64,000 bases of DNA, from positions 372,001-436,000 of the forward strand of contig NZ_FOIB01000004.1 of assembly GCF_900111765.1 (NCBI RefSeq). Direction: 5' to 3'. The translations under genes were made by a program, and so were the position numbers. How positions within the stretch are numbered: position 1 is the first letter of the stretch; every line of letters begins with the position of its first letter. Below are positions 17,994-27,206 of the stretch, piece by piece. The notes below the pieces were generated by a model, which saw only the letters and a list, made by a program, of their open reading frames with translations, ran no database searches and was not told where the DNA came from. The stretch comes from Myxococcus fulvus (GTDB taxonomy: Bacteria; Myxococcota; Myxococcia; Myxococcales; Myxococcaceae).

Positions 17994-18338
17994 ATGTCCG
18001 ACTGCCTCTTCTGCAAGATTCGAGACGGCCTCATCCCGGCCAAAGTGGTCTACAAGGACGACGTCTGCCTGGCGTTCAAGGACATCAACCCGCAGGCGCC
18101 CACGCACGTCCTGTTCATCCCCCACAAGCACATCCCCACGGTGAACGACATCGCGGCGGAGGACGAGGCCACGGTGGGCCACCTCTTCACCGCGGCGGCG
18201 AAGCTGGCCAAGGAGCTGGGCCACGACGCCAACGGCTACCGGGTGGTGATGAACACGAACGGCGATGCGGGGCAGACGGTGTTCCACATCCACCTGCACC
18301 TCTTGGCTGGCCGCTCGCTCACCTGGCCTCCGGGGTGA
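17994..18338 (+). CDS. HIT-family (HINT) nucleotide hydrolase
   Basis: 114-residue cytoplasmic protein. It begins CLFCKIRDGLIPAKVV, typical of HINT proteins, and ends with the histidine triad HIHLHLL. The two N-terminal cysteines may bind zinc. It probably hydrolyses AMP-lysine-type phosphoramidates. The gene is divergent from hprK. There is no Shine-Dalgarno in front of the ATG; a TAAGCC box at 17982-17987 is spaced for leaderless transcription. Confidence 0.94.
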   Translation: MSDCLFCKIRDGLIPAKVVYKDDVCLAFKDINPQAPTHVLFIPHKHIPTVNDIAAEDEATVGHLFTAAAKLAKELGHDANGYRVVMNTNGDAGQTVFHIHLHLLAGRSLTWPPG

Positions 18339-18400
18339 GGTGAAGCGGTGGTGCGCACCGGGTGTTAGCGTCTGTCCTCGAGGCGCGAGGTGCGCCGGCG

Positions 18401-19177
18401 ATGCCCTTCTCCACGGAATCGACTCCCGCGAATCGTCGCGCCTACACGGTGCTGGCCCTGCTGCTCGCGGCGGTGGCGGGCACGGTGAACGCGACGGGCT
18501 TCGTGGCGCTCGGCGTGCACACGTCCCACATGTCCGGGAACATGGCGTCCCTGGGCGAGTCGCTCGCGCAGGGGGACGGCGCGCTGGCGTTCCGGGCCGC
18601 GGAGGTGCTGCTGGCCTTCGTGGTCGGCGCGGTGTGCGCGGCGGCGCTGCTGGATGCGTCCCGCCGGCGCGAGCGGGGTCGGCACGTGGCCGCGCTCGCG
18701 GTGGAGGTGGTGACGCTGGCGGGCATCGGCGTGGCGCTCGACTCGGCGCCGGGGACGCGGGCCCCGGTGCTGTGGTGGGGGCTGGCGTTCGCGATGGGGC
18801 TGCAGAACGCGCTCGTCACGCGCGTGTCCGGCGCGGTGGTGCGCACGACGCATGTCACCGGCATCCTCACGGACATCGGCATCCAGCTGGTGCAGATGTT
18901 CGCGTGGGTGCGGGACGGCTCGCGCGGCCAGGGGGTGACGGGGGTGCTGCGGCGCCTGCGCGCCCTGCCCTCCGCCATCGAGTTCGAGCGCACGCGGCTG
19001 CACCTGGGACTGGGGCTGTCCTTCCTCCTGGGGTGCACCGGCGGGCCGTTGCTCTACCTGCGCCACGGCCCCGCGGCGCTGGGGCTGCCGTGCGTGGTCC
19101 TGCTCCTGCTCATCGGGCTGGACTTGAGCCCGGCCGCGGCGCGCGGGGCTCCGCGCGGCTCCACGTCACGGGCGTGA
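18401..19177 (+). CDS. DUF1275/YoaK-family membrane protein
   Basis: 258 residues from the ATG at 18401 (an upstream GTG at 18362 would add 13). The family pattern is GTVNATGFVALGVHTSHMSGNM near the N-terminus and MGLQNALVTRVSGAVVRTTHVTG in the middle. About six hydrophobic helices are visible. The function of the family is unknown; it is an inner-membrane protein. It lies 62 bases after the HIT gene and converges on the fused spermidine synthase gene, with a palindrome spanning both stop codons. Confidence 0.85.
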   Translation: MPFSTESTPANRRAYTVLALLLAAVAGTVNATGFVALGVHTSHMSGNMASLGESLAQGDGALAFRAAEVLLAFVVGAVCAAALLDASRRRERGRHVAALAVEVVTLAGIGVALDSAPGTRAPVLWWGLAFAMGLQNALVTRVSGAVVRTTHVTGILTDIGIQLVQMFAWVRDGSRGQGVTGVLRRLRALPSAIEFERTRLHLGLGLSFLLGCTGGPLLYLRHGPAALGLPCVVLLLLIGLDLSPAAARGAPRGSTSRA

Positions 19178-19184
19178 CGTCACG
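19163..19184. terminator. Palindrome spanning both convergent stop codons
   Basis: ACGTCACG at 19163-19170 and CGTGACGT at 19173-19180 are perfect reverse complements around GG. A second register, CGTGACGTCACG at 19173-19184, is itself a 12-bp palindrome. The TGA of the YoaK-like gene (19175-19177) and the stop of the convergent gene (19180-19182) both lie inside it. It may serve as a bidirectional terminator for the two genes, though no T-tract is present. Confidence 0.45.
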
Positions 19185-21585
19185 GGGACGCGGGCTGGGC
19201 CAGGGGCTGGGTGGGCAGCGGCCCCGAGGAGGCCTCCACGTCCAGGACGCGCGAGTCGGGGCCTCCCTGGCGCAGCACGCGCAGCACGCTGCTGCGGTCA
19301 TCGGTCCAGGTGAAGTCCGGCTCGCCGCGAAGGCCCAGGCGCCGCACGCGCGCGGTGGCGCGGGTGAAGGTGGGGCCCCAGGAGAACTCGCGGTCCGGGC
19401 TCAGCAGCATCCAGTTGCTGCGCAGGGCGTCGTCCTTCGTCTCGTGGAAGACGTACGTCGCGTGCATGCCCAGCTTGCGCGCGTGCGCCAGCGCCACCGG
19501 CACCAGGTCCAGGTGCACGTTGCTGATGTGCATCGCCAGCACGCCGTGGGGCGCCAGGTGCTTCTTGTAGAGGGCCACCGCCTCCTCGGTGAGCAGGTGC
19601 ACGGGCACCGCGTCCGAGGAGAAGACGTCCAGGGACAGCACGTCGAAGTTCTGCGGCTCGCCGCGCTCCAGCTCCTGCTCCAGGGAGATTCTCGCGTCGC
19701 CCTCCACCATCGTCGCGGTGGCCGGTGAGTCCGCGAGGAAGCTGAAGAAGCCGCCCTTGCCCTGGGCCAGCTCGATGACCGCGGGGTTGATTTCGTAGTA
19801 GCGGCCCCGGTCGCCCTTCTCGAGCAGCGCCGCGCTGGTGCCCACGCCCAGGCCGAGCACGCCCACGTGCAGGCCAGGGGGCAGGCCCACCGCCTCGCGC
19901 AGTCGACGCTGCTCGGCGATGGCCAGGCCCAGTCCGGCCTCGCGCGTGTAGTAGGTCGTGGGCCGCGTGCGGTTCTCCGGCGAGGCGAGCTGCCAGCCGT
20001 GGGTGACGGCGCCGTGGCGCAGGCCGAAGAGGTGGAGCGCGGGGTCCTCCGCGTTCTGCTCCATCACGCGCACCACGCCGAAGAAGTTGCGCTCGCTGAA
20101 CCGGGCCCGCTCCAGGTCCTGGCTCATCGAGAGGAACAGGTTCGTCGTCACCATCATCAGCATCGCGCCGCGCAGCATCCGGCTCACGCGCCGGCCGCGC
20201 TTCTCGTCCGGGGGCGCCTTCGCCAGGCCCACCAGCGCCACGAGGCAGCAGCCGCCCAGCGAGAGCGGATACTCCCAATAGGCACGGAAGAAGTTCGTGG
20301 CCACGCCGCTGACGAACAGCGCGCCCAGCACACCGCCCGCGGAGACCCACAGGTAGAAGGCGCTCAGGTGACGCGGCGCGGGGCGCAGCCGGAACAGCTC
20401 GCCGTGGCACACCATGCAGCCGGCGAAGAGCGACGCGGCATAGGCCAGGAGCAAGAGCGGCAGCGGGAAGTGCGGCCCCGCCGCGTGCGCGTGTGCCGCC
20501 GCCGCGCCCGAGGCGATGAGCAGCACCGAGTACAGCGTGCGCGAGTAGAAGGACTCGCGCGAGAAGGCGAGGATGAAGGTGAGCAGGTAGACGGCGAGCG
20601 GCAGCACCCAGAGGAACGGGCCCGCGGCCACGTCCTGCGAGAGCTGGTTCGTCGTGGCGAGCAGCAGCACGGACGCGCAGGTGGACAGCCCCAGCCACTC
20701 CAGCGTTTGCCTCACGCCGGGCTTCGACGGGTGATCCGTCGTCGCGGGGGCGTCCGGCGCGCCACCCCGCGCCTCTTGCTTCATCGCCTCGAAGGCGGCG
20801 ACCTGTGCCTCCGTGGCGTGGAGGGATGCGTTGTCGGGCGCCAGCGCCATCGTGGCATTCGCATCGACACCCGATACCGTTCCACCAGCCCCCACCGCGA
20901 GCCGCGACTCCGCGCCCGCCGCCACGTGCTCCACCGCACCGCCGAGCTGTCCCGCCACCGGAGCCGTCGCCGAGCGCTCATGGCGCAGCACATCCACCGC
21001 GCACACCGCGCAGGCCACCGCGAAGAGGACGAAGCCCACGCCCCAGCCCCACGCCTGCGCGCCGCGCCCCACCCACGGCTCCACCAGGAACGGATAGCCC
21101 AACAGCGCGAGCAGCGAGCCCACGTTCGACAGCGCATACAGCACATAGGGCGAGCGCCCCGGCCGAGCCCTCGCGAACCAGGACTGGAGCAGCGGCCCCG
21201 TGGTGCTCAGCACGAAGAACGGCAGGCCGATGGTGACGGCCAGCATCGCCAACAGTCGCGGCACCGCGAGGTCCGTGCCCACCGGACGCCACTCGGGCCC
21301 CGGCGCCACCGGCGAGCCCACCCACAGCGCCCTCACGCCCAACACCGCCACCGCCACCGCCAGCACGCCCAGGTGCACCCTCGCCTGCATGCGCGGCGTC
21401 AGCCGGGAGGCCAGCGCGTGCGAGTACGCATAGCCGCCCAGGAGCGCCGCCTGGAAGAAGAGCATGCACGCCGTCCACACGCCGGGCGTCCCGCCGTACC
21501 AGGGCAGCGCATAGCGCCCCGCCAGGGGCTGCACCCCGAACAGCAGGAAGGCGCTCGTGAAGATGGCGACGGAGTATCGAAGCAT
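19180..21585 (-). CDS. Fused multi-helix membrane / spermidine-synthase-like methyltransferase-fold protein
   Basis: 801 residues. The N-terminal half has many hydrophobic helices (about residues 1-200 and 300-480), split by a soluble insert at about 205-290. The C-terminal 300 residues have the spermidine-synthase fold: LHVGVLGLGVGTSAALLEKG is the nucleotide-binding loop, YYEINPAVIELA the acidic loop, and FDVLSLDVFSSDAVPVHLLT the active-site region. Such fused proteins are widespread in Proteobacteria and their substrate is unknown. It lies 21 bases after cstA and is probably cotranscribed. Confidence 0.85.
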   Translation of the reverse strand: MLRYSVAIFTSAFLLFGVQPLAGRYALPWYGGTPGVWTACMLFFQAALLGGYAYSHALASRLTPRMQARVHLGVLAVAVAVLGVRALWVGSPVAPGPEWRPVGTDLAVPRLLAMLAVTIGLPFFVLSTTGPLLQSWFARARPGRSPYVLYALSNVGSLLALLGYPFLVEPWVGRGAQAWGWGVGFVLFAVACAVCAVDVLRHERSATAPVAGQLGGAVEHVAAGAESRLAVGAGGTVSGVDANATMALAPDNASLHATEAQVAAFEAMKQEARGGAPDAPATTDHPSKPGVRQTLEWLGLSTCASVLLLATTNQLSQDVAAGPFLWVLPLAVYLLTFILAFSRESFYSRTLYSVLLIASGAAAAHAHAAGPHFPLPLLLLAYAASLFAGCMVCHGELFRLRPAPRHLSAFYLWVSAGGVLGALFVSGVATNFFRAYWEYPLSLGGCCLVALVGLAKAPPDEKRGRRVSRMLRGAMLMMVTTNLFLSMSQDLERARFSERNFFGVVRVMEQNAEDPALHLFGLRHGAVTHGWQLASPENRTRPTTYYTREAGLGLAIAEQRRLREAVGLPPGLHVGVLGLGVGTSAALLEKGDRGRYYEINPAVIELAQGKGGFFSFLADSPATATMVEGDARISLEQELERGEPQNFDVLSLDVFSSDAVPVHLLTEEAVALYKKHLAPHGVLAMHISNVHLDLVPVALAHARKLGMHATYVFHETKDDALRSNWMLLSPDREFSWGPTFTRATARVRRLGLRGEPDFTWTDDRSSVLRVLRQGGPDSRVLDVEASSGPLPTQPLAQPASP

Positions 21586-21606
21586 GGAGACCCTGGGAGA
21601 CGTACG

Positions 21607-23298
21607 TCAGACGGCCGGCGCCGCGGCGGGAGGATGGCGCCGGGAGCGCAGCGCGCGCGCCCCAGCGGCGAAGAGGGAGAGCGCCAACGCGAGCAACACC
21701 ACCGCCACCACCCCGTTCACCCGCGACGCCGCCGAGCTGGACGGCGACAGCGCCTCGCGCACCAGGAGCACCAGGCTGGTGAGCGTGACGGCCCCCACGA
21801 ACATCATGGGCACCAGCGCGTACACATAGGGCCGGCCCGTGCTCTTGAGCCACACGCAGACCCCGAGCAGCGACAGCGACGCGAGCAGCTGGTTCGACGT
21901 GCCGAACAGCGTCCAGAACGAGCGCCACGCCCCCGAGCCCGCCAGCAGCACGAAGGCCAGCGGCACGCCGCACGTCACCGCCGTGGCCACCATCGCCGCG
22001 CCCTTGCCCTTCTTCCCGGACAGCTCCTGGAGGATGTAGCGCCCCAGCCGCGTGGACACGTCCAGCGTGTCGAACACGAAGGTGGAGAAGGCCATGGCGC
22101 CGAAGGTCGTCGCGATGACCAGGTACTCCTTGCCCAGCACCGTGACGATGAAGCGCCCCAGCCCCGCGCCATACACCGCGCCCGGCGCCTTGCCCGTCAG
22201 CTCCGCCTTCGTCGCAATCATCACCGTCGCCAGCGCGATGACCGCCACGAAGCCCTCCAGCAACATCGCCCCGTAGCCCACCGGCTTGCAGTGCGGCTCC
22301 TTGTCGATCTGCTTCGACGTGGTGCCCGAGCACACCAGCCCGTGGAACCCCGAGCACGCCCCACACGCGATGGTGACGAAGAGGAACGGGAACAGCGCGC
22401 CGCCGGGCCCCGGGACGTTGAAGCCCGAGAAGGCCGGCTGCTGGATGGACAGCTCCCCGCTCAGTCCGCCGTAGAAGATGCCCACCACGCCCACCGCCAG
22501 CGCCGCGTACAGCACGAAGCCGCCCAGGTAGCCGCGCGGCTGCAGCAGCACCCAGACGGGCGTGAGCGACGCGACGAAGCAGTACGCCAGGATGAGCGCG
22601 GACCAGCCTCGCGCATCCAGCACCAGCAGCGTGGACATGCGCGTGCCCAGGTACACCACGCCGAGCGTCGCCGGCACGAAGATGAGCGTCTGCAGCCACA
22701 GGGGCGGCTTGAGCCAGCGGTCCACCAGCCCCATCACCACCGCCAGGAGCAGATACGCGATGGACGCGAACGCCACCGCGCCGCCCGGGTTGAAGCGGAA
22801 GGTGAGCCCCTCCAGCTCCGCGTCGCCGCTGACGAACGTGGCCGCCGTCGCGTCCGTGAAGGCGACGATGACGTAGATGAGCGCCACCCAGATGAAGGCC
22901 AGCATCGCCAGCCCCGCCGTGGGCCCCAGGTGGCTGCGCACCACCTCCGCGATGGAGACCGCGCCGTGGCGGATGCTCGCCACCAGCGTGGCGAAGTCAT
23001 GCATCGCCCCGATGAACACCGAGCCCACGGCAATCCACAGGAGCGCCGGCAGCCAACCGAACTGCTGCGCCGCCAGGATGGGCCCCGCGATGGGGCCCGC
23101 CGCGGCAATCGCGCTGAAGTGCTGCCCCAGCAGGTAGAACGGCTTCGTCGGGACGAAGTCCACGCCGTCGCTCTTCGCGTGCGCGGGTGTCACCGCTCCA
23201 GAGTCCAGGCGGAACTGCCGGGCGATGAAGCCTCCGTAGAAGCGATAGCCCAGCGCCAGCACCACCAGGAACACTCCGGCAATCAGGGGGAGGCTCAT
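21607..23298 (-). CDS. cstA: CstA-family carbon-starvation / pyruvate-peptide transporter
   Basis: 563 residues with many membrane helices. Family sequences include FYGGFIARQF near the N-terminus, PTKPFYLLGQHFSAIAAAGP and GPILAAQQFGWLPALLW. CstA proteins import pyruvate or peptides during carbon starvation. At 563 residues it is nearer the shorter CstA/YjiY forms than the 700-residue E. coli protein. It sits 75 bases downstream of the Ser/Thr kinase gene on the same strand. Confidence 0.94.
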   Translation of the reverse strand: MSLPLIAGVFLVVLALGYRFYGGFIARQFRLDSGAVTPAHAKSDGVDFVPTKPFYLLGQHFSAIAAAGPIAGPILAAQQFGWLPALLWIAVGSVFIGAMHDFATLVASIRHGAVSIAEVVRSHLGPTAGLAMLAFIWVALIYVIVAFTDATAATFVSGDAELEGLTFRFNPGGAVAFASIAYLLLAVVMGLVDRWLKPPLWLQTLIFVPATLGVVYLGTRMSTLLVLDARGWSALILAYCFVASLTPVWVLLQPRGYLGGFVLYAALAVGVVGIFYGGLSGELSIQQPAFSGFNVPGPGGALFPFLFVTIACGACSGFHGLVCSGTTSKQIDKEPHCKPVGYGAMLLEGFVAVIALATVMIATKAELTGKAPGAVYGAGLGRFIVTVLGKEYLVIATTFGAMAFSTFVFDTLDVSTRLGRYILQELSGKKGKGAAMVATAVTCGVPLAFVLLAGSGAWRSFWTLFGTSNQLLASLSLLGVCVWLKSTGRPYVYALVPMMFVGAVTLTSLVLLVREALSPSSSAASRVNGVVAVVLLALALSLFAAGARALRSRRHPPAAAPAV

Positions 23299-23373
23299 GC
23301 CGCGAGGCTTTCCCGACCCGGACTTCCGGTCAACACCCTGGCTCCTGGAAGTCCGAGGAAGACGGCGACGGCG

Positions 23374-26300
23374 TCACTGTTCGACCGACTCCAACTGAAG
23401 CTGGACCTGCCTCCTGAAGTTCCTCACTGCCTGCAAGAGCTCGGGGTCGACCTCCCCCTCGGCGGTGAGGACCTTTCCCTCCAGGTCATTCCGCTTCGTG
23501 CAGAGCAAACCCAGGTTCTCACAGGGCCTGCTCGCTTCAAGCCTCTTGAACTCGGCATTCGCCGCCTTCCACTCGCGCGTCAGCTCCGTTTGAGGGCCGA
23601 CACCCTTCGTGATGCGCACACGTTTGGTGTTGGCCCGCTTTGGTGCGGGTGCCGGAGCCTTGGGGGCCTTGGAGGCCGACGTTCCCAGCGGCGCCAGCAA
23701 GCCATCATCGCCCATGTCATCCGCGACGCTCTTCGCCGCGTTGGCGTCCTGGGCAGGCGCGGACGGCGGGGCGTCCACGGCCGCGGGCTCCGGGGCCTGC
23801 GCTCCAGGGGCCGCCTCCACGGGGGCCTGCTCCGCCACCACGGCGTCTCCCTCGCCCGGCTTGCGCTCCGCCGCGCCCTCCACGGGAGCCTTCGCTCCAG
23901 GTGCCACGGGACTCGGAGACGGAGTCCCCTCGGGCTTCTTGGCGACGAGGCCGAGCTGCTCGAGCTGGTTCGTCACCATCCCTCGGACCTGGGGGTCCGA
24001 CATGAGGAACGCGCCTCCCGCCGTCAGCGCGCCCAACCCTCCCAGCACCACCACCCACTTCAGCGCGGAGCCGCGCTTGCCGCGCTTGGGCACGGTGGTC
24101 TTGCGCGTGTCCTCCGACGGGCGACGGACGGGGATGTTGGGCCGAGAGGGCACGGAGGTGCGCCGCGTCTCCTCGTGCGAGCCCATGGACACCCGCACGT
24201 CCGCGTCCTCTTCCTCCTCCTCTGCAGGCACGGCGACGACCACGGGGCGGCTGACGCCCGTGCGTCGACCCTGCGCGGGCGCCATGCCCGGAGACGACGG
24301 CCTCACGCGGCGCGAGCCCGTCTTCGGACGCGAGACACCCGAGCGCTCCTCGTCGTCGCGCGCGACGCCCTCCACGTCCCGCAGGAGGCTCTCGTCCAGG
24401 ACGACGCGAGGCTGGGTGTCCTCGTGGACGGCGGCGCGGGCCTGCATGTCCGCCAGGCGCGGACCCCGAGGGTCCGTGTCCGCGTCCCGAGGCGCGCGCG
24501 GGTGCGTGTCCTCATAGCGCTCCGCTCGCCCGGGCCGCGACGCCCGGGGATTCGTGTCCATCTCCTCCAGGCGCTCCGACGGCTCACCGTGGCCCATCTG
24601 CTCGGGCGTGAGCACCGGCATCTCGGCGTCGGCGTCACCGCCCGACGCATCCGAGTAGGAGACCACCACGCCAGGCTCGCCCACCTTCGCGCCCGAGCGC
24701 GACGGCACCCCGGGGTTCGACGTCAACGCGGCGCCCTGCGCCGGCAGCGCTCCCGAGCGCGAAGGAACGCCAGGGTTCGATGTCAACGCCGCGCCCTGCG
24801 CAGGCAGCGCTCCCGAGCGTGAAGCCACCCCAGGGTTCGACGTCAGGGCGCCGCCCTGTCCCGCCATCGCTCCCGAGCGCGATGGCACGCCGGGGTTCGA
24901 CGTCAGGGCGCCGCCCTGCGCAGGCATCGCCCCCGAGCGTGAAGTCACCCCAGGGTTCGACGTCAGGGCCGCATCGGGCATCGACATCGCACCCGAGCGC
25001 GACGGCACGCCGGGGTTCGACGTCAGGGAGCCACCGCGCGCGGCCGCGGCGGACGGGGGCATGGTCATCGCCCCCGAGCGCGACGGGGACCCAGGAGGCG
25101 GCGCGGCGGTGGCGGCCCCAGGTCCAGGCCGCGTCGTCACACCGGACGCCGGCGCCTCGCCAGCGAAGGGCATCGCGGCCCCAGGTCCGGGTCGTGTCGT
25201 CACGCCGGACGCGGGCTGCTCGCCAGCGAAGGGCATCGCGGCCCCAGGTCCGGGTCGCGTCGTCACGCCGGAAGCAGGCTGCTCGCCAGCGAAGGGAATC
25301 GCGGCCCCAGGTCCAGGCCGCGTCGTCACACCGGACGCCGGCGCCTCGGAGGGCACGCCGACAGCGGGCATCACCATCACCCCGGAGCGCACCGGAGACG
25401 ACGGTGCCGGCGCGCCAGGAGGAGCGAGCGCCTGCCGCTGGGGCATCACCGCCGCGGGAGGCGGCGTGACGGGAGGCGGAGGAGGACGCGGATTCCCACC
25501 GCTGAACGTGGCGGGCCGGGACACCGCGCCACGCGGGTCCTCACCGAAGGGCCGCAGCGGCTCCGCGCGAGGGTCGGTGGCGTCGTACGGGCTCCCCTGC
25601 TCATCCGCGGGGCCAACGACCGCGCCCACGGGCAGCAGCTCCAGTTCCGTGGGCCGCGTGTCCGGACGCGACGGCGGCGGCGCGGGCGGAATCGCCTCCG
25701 CGGGCATGGCCGTGAGCGGAACCTCGCGCGTCTGCGACGGCGGCCGAGGCGCGGGCGCGACGGCGGGCGGCGGCGTGGGAGGACGGGAGGCCACCTCGAC
25801 CGCCACCTCCACGGAAAGCGAGGGCGACGTGTCCGGATTCAGCCGGGCCGCCCGGACCCGCGCCTCCTCCTCCAGCGCCTCCAGCGGGAAGGCGGGCCGG
25901 GTGGACTCGTCCATCGGGATGCCCGGACGCGTCTCCCCATCATCCACGGGCCCACCATCACGACTGCGCCGCGTGGGGTGGAAGGACAGCGCCTCCACCG
26001 GACCATCCAGGCGGATGGTCTTCGCCGGCAACATCGCCCCCGCGGGCGGCGACGGACGCGGCGGGGCCCCCTCCTCCGAGGGCTCCGGGGACGCGGCGCG
26101 CACCTCCGAATAGCCACCGCGCGGCACGTCCTTGAGGCTCGAGAGCAGCCGACGCTCGGACTGGAAGTCCGCGGTGAACAGCTCGCGCATGAAGCGGCTG
26201 ACGCTCTCCGGCCCCGCGCTGGGGTCGATCTCCATCAAGCACGCCTGCAGCCGGCCGCGGAACTCCTCCGCCGTCTGGAAGCGCTGCGCCGGGTCCACCT

Positions 26301-27123
26301 CCAGCGCCTTGGCCACCAGCGCCGTCACCGAGCGCGGCGTGAGCGGCTCCACCTCGTCCAGCGGCGCCACCTTCGGGTTGGCCACCACGGACATCAGCTC
26401 GCCGGGGTGGATGCCGTCGAAGGGGTTCTTCCCGCAGATGAGCTCGTAGAGCGTCAGGCCCACCGCGTACAGGTCCGCGCGCCGGTCCACCGGCTGATGC
26501 CGGGCCTGCTCCGGGGACATGTAGAGGAACTTGCCCAGGATGATGCTCGGGTTCGTCTTCGCCGCCGACAGCCGGCTCTTGGCGAGCCCGAAGTCGATGA
26601 CCTTCACCTCCCCCTCGTAGGAGATGAGGATGTTCTGCGGCGAGATGTCCCGGTGGACCAGCTTCAGGTCCTCCCCGTCGTCGTCCTTCTTGCGGTGCGC
26701 GTACGCCAGCGCGTCCAGCACCCGGCCCATCACGTAGAGGATGAACGTCAGGGGCAGCGGAACCTGCCTGTCCCCCACCCGGGCGGCCACCTTGCGCAGG
26801 TCCTTGCCGTCCACGTGCTCGAGGGCCATGTAGGCCTCGCCCTCGTGCAGCCCCATGTCCAGCACCTGGGCGATGGAGCCGTGGCTCAAGCGGACCAGCG
26901 TGCGCGCCTCGCCGACGAAGCGCTCGACGAAGTCGGTGTCCTCGGCGAGCTGCGGGAGGATCTTCTTGATGACGCAGAGCTTCTCGAAGCCCTGCGCGCC
27001 CTCCAGCCTCGCGAGATAGATTTCACCCATGCCGCCCGTCGCCAGATGGGACAGGAGGGTGTACCGGCCAAAGGGCTGGGGCCGGAACGGGCGCAGCCGG
27101 GCGGAAGGGTTATGAGCGTTCAT
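23374..27123 (-). CDS. Hanks-type Ser/Thr protein kinase with long repeat-rich linker and one membrane helix
   Basis: 1249 residues. Kinase domain at about residues 20-290: glycine loop ATGGMGE, lysine in VIKKI, catalytic HRDISPQN, DFGLAKS and MSPEQ, so all key residues are present. A Pro/Ser-rich linker follows with two tandem repeat families (21- and 20-residue units). A single membrane helix lies near residue 1030 (WVVVLGGLGALTAGGAFLM), and an Ala/Pro-rich segment leads to a charged coiled region of about 80 residues at the C-terminus, outside the cytoplasm. The gene lies 83 bases after the FHA-GAF gene on the same strand; the FHA domain could read its phosphorylations. Confidence 0.93.
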   Translation of the reverse strand: MNAHNPSARLRPFRPQPFGRYTLLSHLATGGMGEIYLARLEGAQGFEKLCVIKKILPQLAEDTDFVERFVGEARTLVRLSHGSIAQVLDMGLHEGEAYMALEHVDGKDLRKVAARVGDRQVPLPLTFILYVMGRVLDALAYAHRKKDDDGEDLKLVHRDISPQNILISYEGEVKVIDFGLAKSRLSAAKTNPSIILGKFLYMSPEQARHQPVDRRADLYAVGLTLYELICGKNPFDGIHPGELMSVVANPKVAPLDEVEPLTPRSVTALVAKALEVDPAQRFQTAEEFRGRLQACLMEIDPSAGPESVSRFMRELFTADFQSERRLLSSLKDVPRGGYSEVRAASPEPSEEGAPPRPSPPAGAMLPAKTIRLDGPVEALSFHPTRRSRDGGPVDDGETRPGIPMDESTRPAFPLEALEEEARVRAARLNPDTSPSLSVEVAVEVASRPPTPPPAVAPAPRPPSQTREVPLTAMPAEAIPPAPPPSRPDTRPTELELLPVGAVVGPADEQGSPYDATDPRAEPLRPFGEDPRGAVSRPATFSGGNPRPPPPPVTPPPAAVMPQRQALAPPGAPAPSSPVRSGVMVMPAVGVPSEAPASGVTTRPGPGAAIPFAGEQPASGVTTRPGPGAAMPFAGEQPASGVTTRPGPGAAMPFAGEAPASGVTTRPGPGAATAAPPPGSPSRSGAMTMPPSAAAARGGSLTSNPGVPSRSGAMSMPDAALTSNPGVTSRSGAMPAQGGALTSNPGVPSRSGAMAGQGGALTSNPGVASRSGALPAQGAALTSNPGVPSRSGALPAQGAALTSNPGVPSRSGAKVGEPGVVVSYSDASGGDADAEMPVLTPEQMGHGEPSERLEEMDTNPRASRPGRAERYEDTHPRAPRDADTDPRGPRLADMQARAAVHEDTQPRVVLDESLLRDVEGVARDDEERSGVSRPKTGSRRVRPSSPGMAPAQGRRTGVSRPVVVAVPAEEEEEDADVRVSMGSHEETRRTSVPSRPNIPVRRPSEDTRKTTVPKRGKRGSALKWVVVLGGLGALTAGGAFLMSDPQVRGMVTNQLEQLGLVAKKPEGTPSPSPVAPGAKAPVEGAAERKPGEGDAVVAEQAPVEAAPGAQAPEPAAVDAPPSAPAQDANAAKSVADDMGDDGLLAPLGTSASKAPKAPAPAPKRANTKRVRITKGVGPQTELTREWKAANAEFKRLEASRPCENLGLLCTKRNDLEGKVLTAEGEVDPELLQAVRNFRRQVQLQLESVEQ
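24700..25030. repeat. 60-bp in-frame tandem repeat in the kinase gene
   Basis: At least six copies of a 60-base unit lie in exact register (the motif GGGTTCGA recurs near 24713, 24773, 24833, 24893, 24953 and 25013). They encode a 20-residue unit built around ALTSNPGVPSRSGA. The repeat is coding, low-complexity and likely unfolded, and its copy number is expected to vary between strains. Confidence 0.9.
25110..25350. repeat. 63-bp in-frame tandem repeat in the kinase gene
   Basis: Four copies of a 63-base unit directly beside the 60-bp array encode a 21-residue unit around SGVTTRPGPGAAMPFAGE. Copies are nearly identical at the DNA level, which suggests recent expansion. They lie in the cytoplasmic linker between kinase domain and membrane helix and offer repeated Ser/Thr sites. 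Confidence 0.88.
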
Positions 27124-27206
27124 GGGGGCGGGGGTCCACCACTCGGGCGCCCATTGAACCCTGGCTTGCCCTGGTCCATCAACCCGTCAACCTGCCGCGA
27201 GGGGTT

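Noticed and set aside
19867..24822. A 1651-codon open frame on the plus strand and other very long plus- or minus-strand frames opposite known genes (for example 43240-46434 minus, 46661-49234 minus, 50008-51927 minus)
   Set aside because: They lie antisense to genes with clear protein families, have Arg/His/Gln-rich low-complexity translations, and arise from the strong third-position GC bias.
24700..25350. Regular 60- and 63-base direct repeats that could suggest a CRISPR array
   Set aside because: The repeats are in frame, have no unique spacers, and lie inside the Ser/Thr kinase gene.
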